From positions 2,658,501-2,722,500 of the forward strand of contig NC_012881.1 of the NCBI RefSeq assembly GCF_000023445.1: DNA of 64,000 nucleotides. The letters are read 5' to 3'. The DNA comes from Maridesulfovibrio salexigens DSM 2638. GTDB lineage: Bacteria; Desulfobacterota; Desulfovibrionia; Desulfovibrionales; Desulfovibrionaceae. Within the stretch, counting starts at the first letter, position 1, and every line of letters begins with the position of its first letter. The position numbers and the translations under genes are program-made. Below are positions 60,959-64,000 of the stretch, one piece after another. The notes under the pieces are model-generated. The model ran no database searches and was not told where the DNA came from. It saw nothing but the letters and a program-made list of their open reading frames with translations.

Positions 60959-61906
60959 CTACTGATCAAGATCATGCAGGTTAAAGTTTACAATGATGTT
61001 TCTGATCGATGTTCCCGGAGGCTTGGGCAACACCTCGGTATCGCGCAAAGCCGTAAGTACCGAGTCATCAAAATCAACATTTCCCGATGAATCGAGCAGT
61101 TTGATGTTGCTGATTTCACCACTGGATTTCAACTGTATCTGTACTCGGGCCATTAGATTCTGTTTTTGCCCGAAAACCGGGTATCTCCAATTCTTGCGTA
61201 CCGCTTCTTTGACAATTGAAGCGTAAACCTGAACCAGCCCGGAAGCACCGGCGGTGCCATCAGCGGAACCGGTTACAGCAGTAGCCTTGGCACTTTCTGT
61301 GAGCGAGGCCAGATCACTGGCTACAGCCTGACGTTCGGCCTTTTCCTGTTTTTCCACAATCTCGGCCAATGATGCGAGATCAGCAGCGAGGGCATCTTCT
61401 GCTGAAACCTCAGGTTTCTTTTCGACTTTTTTCTTCTCTACCTTTTTGGGTGGCGTCTTTTCAGCCACTTCTTTTTTAGGCGGAGTCTTCTTTTCAACCG
61501 GTTTTTCTGCCTTTTTTGCCGGCTTTTTCTTGCTTGTAGTCTCTATTTTCTTGGGTGAAATTTTAGTTGTATCCGGCTTGGGCTTCGCTTTTGGTTTAGG
61601 CTTTGGTTTAGGCGCAGGTTTAGGGGCCGGAGCTTTAACTGTCTCAGGTTTGGCTTTGGGTACAACTTTCGGTTTAGCCTCAGGAATTGCAACAGCATTC
61701 GGCTTGGAAAGCTTGGCAGCAGCTTTCGGCGCAGGTGCTTTCTTAACAACCGGAGCAGCAGGCAGGGGGGCAAGGCTGACCAGATCAACCTTGTATACGG
61801 GCATATCAAGTGAGATCTTCACCGGAGGTGAGATAGACCACGTCAGGGCTAAAAATATCAGACCGGCATGGAGCAGTAAAGATATGAAAAGGCCGATGAT
61901 TTTCAT
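60959..61906 (-). CDS. tolA: TolA-like protein with TonB C-terminal domain
   Basis: This 315-residue protein has an N-terminal membrane helix (IIGLFISLLLHAGLIFLALTW) and a Lys/Pro/Ala-rich linker at about 50-200. From about 225, VYASIVKEAVRKNWRYPVFG and VQIQLKSSGEISNIKLLDSSGN match the TonB/TolA C-terminal fold. The order after tolR and before tolB identifies it as TolA, which spans the periplasm. The linker is Lys-Pro rich and less Ala-helical than in E. coli. Confidence 0.88.
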   Translation of the reverse strand: MKIIGLFISLLLHAGLIFLALTWSISPPVKISLDMPVYKVDLVSLAPLPAAPVVKKAPAPKAAAKLSKPNAVAIPEAKPKVVPKAKPETVKAPAPKPAPKPKPKPKAKPKPDTTKISPKKIETTSKKKPAKKAEKPVEKKTPPKKEVAEKTPPKKVEKKKVEKKPEVSAEDALAADLASLAEIVEKQEKAERQAVASDLASLTESAKATAVTGSADGTAGASGLVQVYASIVKEAVRKNWRYPVFGQKQNLMARVQIQLKSSGEISNIKLLDSSGNVDFDDSVLTALRDTEVLPKPPGTSIRNIIVNFNLHDLDQ

Positions 61907-61929
61907 CTATAAATTCGCCTGTACCTTAG

Positions 61930-62346
61930 CTATTTCTTTTTCTTTTCAACAGGTTCTGCTACTACGCCAAGCCTATCGATTCCGGCAGCCTTGATTTCAC
62001 CCATAACTTTAACGACTTCACCATAGGCAACATTCTTATCCGCACGGAGAAAAAGCATCTTGTTCTGCTTTTTAACCAATTTTTCAAGATGGGCCTGCAG
62101 TTCGTCAAAACCGACCTTGTATTCATCAAGGAAGATCTCGCCCTTATCACTGATAGAAAGCACGAGGTGTTCATTATCCTGCGGTAAAGAGCGCACGGTA
62201 CGGGTCTGAGGCAAATCAACTTCAACCCCTTGCGTCATCAGTGGGGCTGTGACCATAAAAATGATCAACAGAACCAGCATGACATCAACAAAGGGGGTAA
62301 CGTTGATCTCAGCCAACATTCCCCGGTTATTGGTGGAAAGTCCCAT
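61930..62346 (-). CDS. tolR: TolR/ExbD-family protein
   Basis: This 138-residue protein has INVTPFVDVMLVLLIIFMVTAPLM with the conserved Asp of the ExbD/TolR helix, then a periplasmic domain (LFLRADKNVAYGEVVKVMGEIKAAG). It forms the proton-driven motor with TolQ. It starts three bases after tolQ, so translation is coupled. Confidence 0.95.
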   Translation of the reverse strand: MGLSTNNRGMLAEINVTPFVDVMLVLLIIFMVTAPLMTQGVEVDLPQTRTVRSLPQDNEHLVLSISDKGEIFLDEYKVGFDELQAHLEKLVKKQNKMLFLRADKNVAYGEVVKVMGEIKAAGIDRLGVVAEPVEKKKK

Positions 62347-62349
62347 ATA

Positions 62350-63069
62350 CTACTCCTCTGAGGCTGAACTTTTACCGGAGGGCTCAACCCATGACACTTC
62401 GCGTTCCACACGGTTGAGGAAAGTACCTGCAAAGTTGACCAGCTCTGTCTCAATGCCGTTCAGCACGCCGAGGAAAAAGTTGTAAAAGATGGTTGCGGGA
62501 ATTGCGACACCCAAACCGATAGCAGTTGCCACCAGTGCTTCAGAAATACCGGGAGCAACAGCTGCCAGTGCGGCTGATTTGGCGGAACCGATAGCATGGA
62601 AGGAATTCATAATCCCCCAGACAGTACCGAACAGACCGATAAAAGGCGCACCATTCGCGCAGGTTGCCAGAAAAGAGAGTGAGGATGTCAGCTTTTTCAA
62701 TTCAGAGCTGACCTTGCGGCGCAGAATTCTGCGCAAAGTATCTTTAATCAGGCGACGCTTATGGCTGGCACTGACCGCAGATTTTTCCAGCACACGGTAT
62801 TCCTTCACCGCTGCGGTTCCGATACGGTTCAATGGAGAGCCTTCAGTCTTGCTTATTTCGGTCAGACCGGAAGAAAGGGAATCTGCTTCCTCCATGATCT
62901 TATTACCCTTGAGGATCAAAGTTCTTGCCCTGCCGAGGGAGATCAATTTCCAGAAGATGATTGTCCAGCTCCAGAGGGACATGGCAGCAAGCAAGCCAAG
63001 CACACATTTGACCACAATGGTGGCCTGATCGAGCATCGCGAAAATTCCGCCCTGAGGTAAGAAATCCAT
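62350..63069 (-). CDS. tolQ: TolQ/ExbB-family proton channel protein
   Basis: This 239-residue protein has an N-terminal helix, a long cytoplasmic part and the conserved LATCANGAPFIGLFGTVWGIMNSFHAIG and GISEALVATAIGLGVAIPATIFYNFF helices. This is the TolQ family. It is the first gene of the tol-pal operon in the leftward direction, preceded by the sirtuin gene (30 bp). Confidence 0.95.
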   Translation of the reverse strand: MDFLPQGGIFAMLDQATIVVKCVLGLLAAMSLWSWTIIFWKLISLGRARTLILKGNKIMEEADSLSSGLTEISKTEGSPLNRIGTAAVKEYRVLEKSAVSASHKRRLIKDTLRRILRRKVSSELKKLTSSLSFLATCANGAPFIGLFGTVWGIMNSFHAIGSAKSAALAAVAPGISEALVATAIGLGVAIPATIFYNFFLGVLNGIETELVNFAGTFLNRVEREVSWVEPSGKSSASEE

Positions 63070-63099
63070 ACTTCACCGCACCTTTTAATATAATTTATT

Positions 63100-63846
63100 T
63101 CAGCTTAAGTTCTGCACAATTGCAGGCAGAACATCTTCCACCGCGCCTTGAATAAACACATCGCTGAACGAGGTGTAGGCGGACGGAGCCTTGTTTATCT
63201 CAATAATTAAGCCCCCGGCCTCCTGTATCCTCGGCGGGATCAGGCTGGCGGGAACAACTCCACCGGAAGTTCCGGCAACAATTACCAGATCGGACTGATC
63301 GGCAAGCTCAAAGGCCGCCTTATAAGCTTCAGACGGAATCTGTTCTCCGAAAAAAACCAGATCCGGCCTTATCACCCCGGAACATTGCGGACAACGTACC
63401 GGAAGCTCACTCCCGGACTCAATCCGCTCGGCAGGAAATGGAGCAAAGCACTCCATGCAATAAAATTCGCTGCAATTACCGTGAAATTCAATAACGTTCA
63501 CCGATCCGGCCCGCTGATGCAGCCCATCTATATTCTGGGTGATCACTCCCTGCAGGAACCCGTCTTTTTCCAACTGAGCCAAGCCCGTATGCCCTGCATT
63601 CGGTTCAGCACTCTTGAGCATGGAATCCGCTTCAAGCAAAAATTTCCATACCGTTACCGGATCAGACTGCAAGGCCCGGATTGAAGCCACTTTTTCAGGA
63701 TCGTGCTTCGACCACAGCCCTCCCGGACTGCGAAAATCGGGTATACCACTGGCAACAGACATCCCCGCACCGGTCAAAGCAATGGCGCAACGTGCCTTTT
63801 TAATCAGCCCTGCTGCCTGCTCAATTCCAGAGGTAAGGTTGCCCAT
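63100..63846 (-). CDS. NAD-dependent protein deacylase (sirtuin)
   Basis: This 248-residue protein has the sirtuin motifs ALTGAGMSVASGIPDFRSPGGLW, TQNIDGLHQRAG, the active-site His in VIEFHGNC, a zinc site (CMECF ... VRCPQC), PDLVFFGEQIP and VAGTSGGVVPAS. It removes acyl groups from lysines using NAD+. It lies 10 bp upstream of the partial PHP-family gene stop and before tolQ, so it may belong to the same transcript. Confidence 0.95.
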   Translation of the reverse strand: MGNLTSGIEQAAGLIKKARCAIALTGAGMSVASGIPDFRSPGGLWSKHDPEKVASIRALQSDPVTVWKFLLEADSMLKSAEPNAGHTGLAQLEKDGFLQGVITQNIDGLHQRAGSVNVIEFHGNCSEFYCMECFAPFPAERIESGSELPVRCPQCSGVIRPDLVFFGEQIPSEAYKAAFELADQSDLVIVAGTSGGVVPASLIPPRIQEAGGLIIEINKAPSAYTSFSDVFIQGAVEDVLPAIVQNLS

Positions 63847-63855
63847 GCTGCAGCC

Positions 63856-64000
63856 CTATGAACGTTTCATTATTTTCTGAACCAGCTCGCGGGAATTTTC
63901 CTCGGCCTGAGCATATTCTTCAAGGCTGAGCCCCGCGCCAAGAGCAATTTTACGACGCATTTCAAGTCCAACCAGATCACCGGGAGCGTGGGCATCGTTG
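63856..64000 (-). CDS. PHP-domain (histidinol-phosphatase-like) protein, C-terminal part
   Basis: The stop is at 63856 and the gene continues past the right edge, leaving about 47 C-terminal residues. They read NDAHAPGDLVGLEMRRKIAL then AGLSLEEYAQAEENSRELVQ. The SDAHAP-type motif followed by this helix is found at the end of PHP-family histidinol-phosphatase-like proteins. The assignment is moderate because the metal-binding core is not in the window. Confidence 0.65.
   Translation of the reverse strand, partial: NDAHAPGDLVGLEMRRKIALGAGLSLEEYAQAEENSRELVQKIMKRS

Overview
This 64 kb window looks like chromosome of a deltaproteobacterial sulfate reducer of the Desulfovibrionales, probably the marine Maridesulfovibrio / Desulfovibrio salexigens group. 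The lineage call is inference. It rests on a tetraheme cytochrome c3 with CxxCH and CxxxxCH sites, an exosortase-EpsI fusion of the XrtD kind, a homoserine dehydrogenase gene followed by an ApgM-like gene, moderate GC with AT-rich spacers, and several c-di-GMP proteins. No rRNA, tRNA, CRISPR array, insertion sequence or integrase gene was recognised.

Layout. (1) 1-10974, minus strand: an exopolysaccharide/exosortase locus, read as glycosyltransferase, polymerase/ligase, exosortase-EpsI, TPR lipoprotein, then after a terminator and a possible internal promoter the initiating sugar-phosphate transferase, SLBB export protein, outer-membrane barrel and chain-length protein (cut by the window edge). 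A GGDEF/EAL protein is divergent from it at 11222. (2) 13743-19139, minus: dnaX, ybaB, recR and recD2. (3) 19246-25210: ilvE, a small CBM48-like protein, then a plus-strand aminotransferase and the hom, ApgM-like, thioesterase run. (4) 25442-28466: amidohydrolase, a TetR-regulated pair, cytochrome c3. (5) 28974-34272, minus: a BMP-type nucleoside ABC importer and a purine phosphoribosyltransferase. (6) 34606-39608, plus: a degenerate GGDEF protein coupled to an S9 peptidase lipoprotein, then an HD-GYP sensor. (7) 39612-47302, minus: dgt, an orphan binding protein, an FAD oxidoreductase with glucokinase, an orphan MotA/MotB pair behind a sigma-54-type promoter, and a metallo-beta-lactamase-fold protein whose 3' end lies in a perfect 97-bp tandem duplication. 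(8) 47461-58708: small mixed units including maf, acyl-CoA synthetase, AraC, VOC, GNAT, a CDGSH iron-sulfur protein, LysE, a cyclase, a CII-like protein and pgpA. (9) 58826-64000, minus: tolQRAB-pal, a sirtuin and the end of a PHP-family gene.

How the parts may work together. The EPS locus should build, polymerise and export a polysaccharide, and the exosortase should process sorting-tagged proteins encoded elsewhere, since none is visible here. Three c-di-GMP-related proteins lie in the window. One keeps the inhibitory-site motif but has lost a catalytic GGDEF residue, so it may be a receptor. The BMP importer next to a purine phosphoribosyltransferase suggests purine uptake and salvage.

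The points most worth a second look are a dispersed family of intergenic hairpins at 13.5-25.4 kb, the 97-bp duplication with 8-bp microhomology, the sigma-54 promoter of the orphan motor genes, the GGDKF protein, the ApgM-like candidate homoserine kinase, and a G-free 82-bp tract. I did not find convincing evidence of a wholly new multi-gene system.
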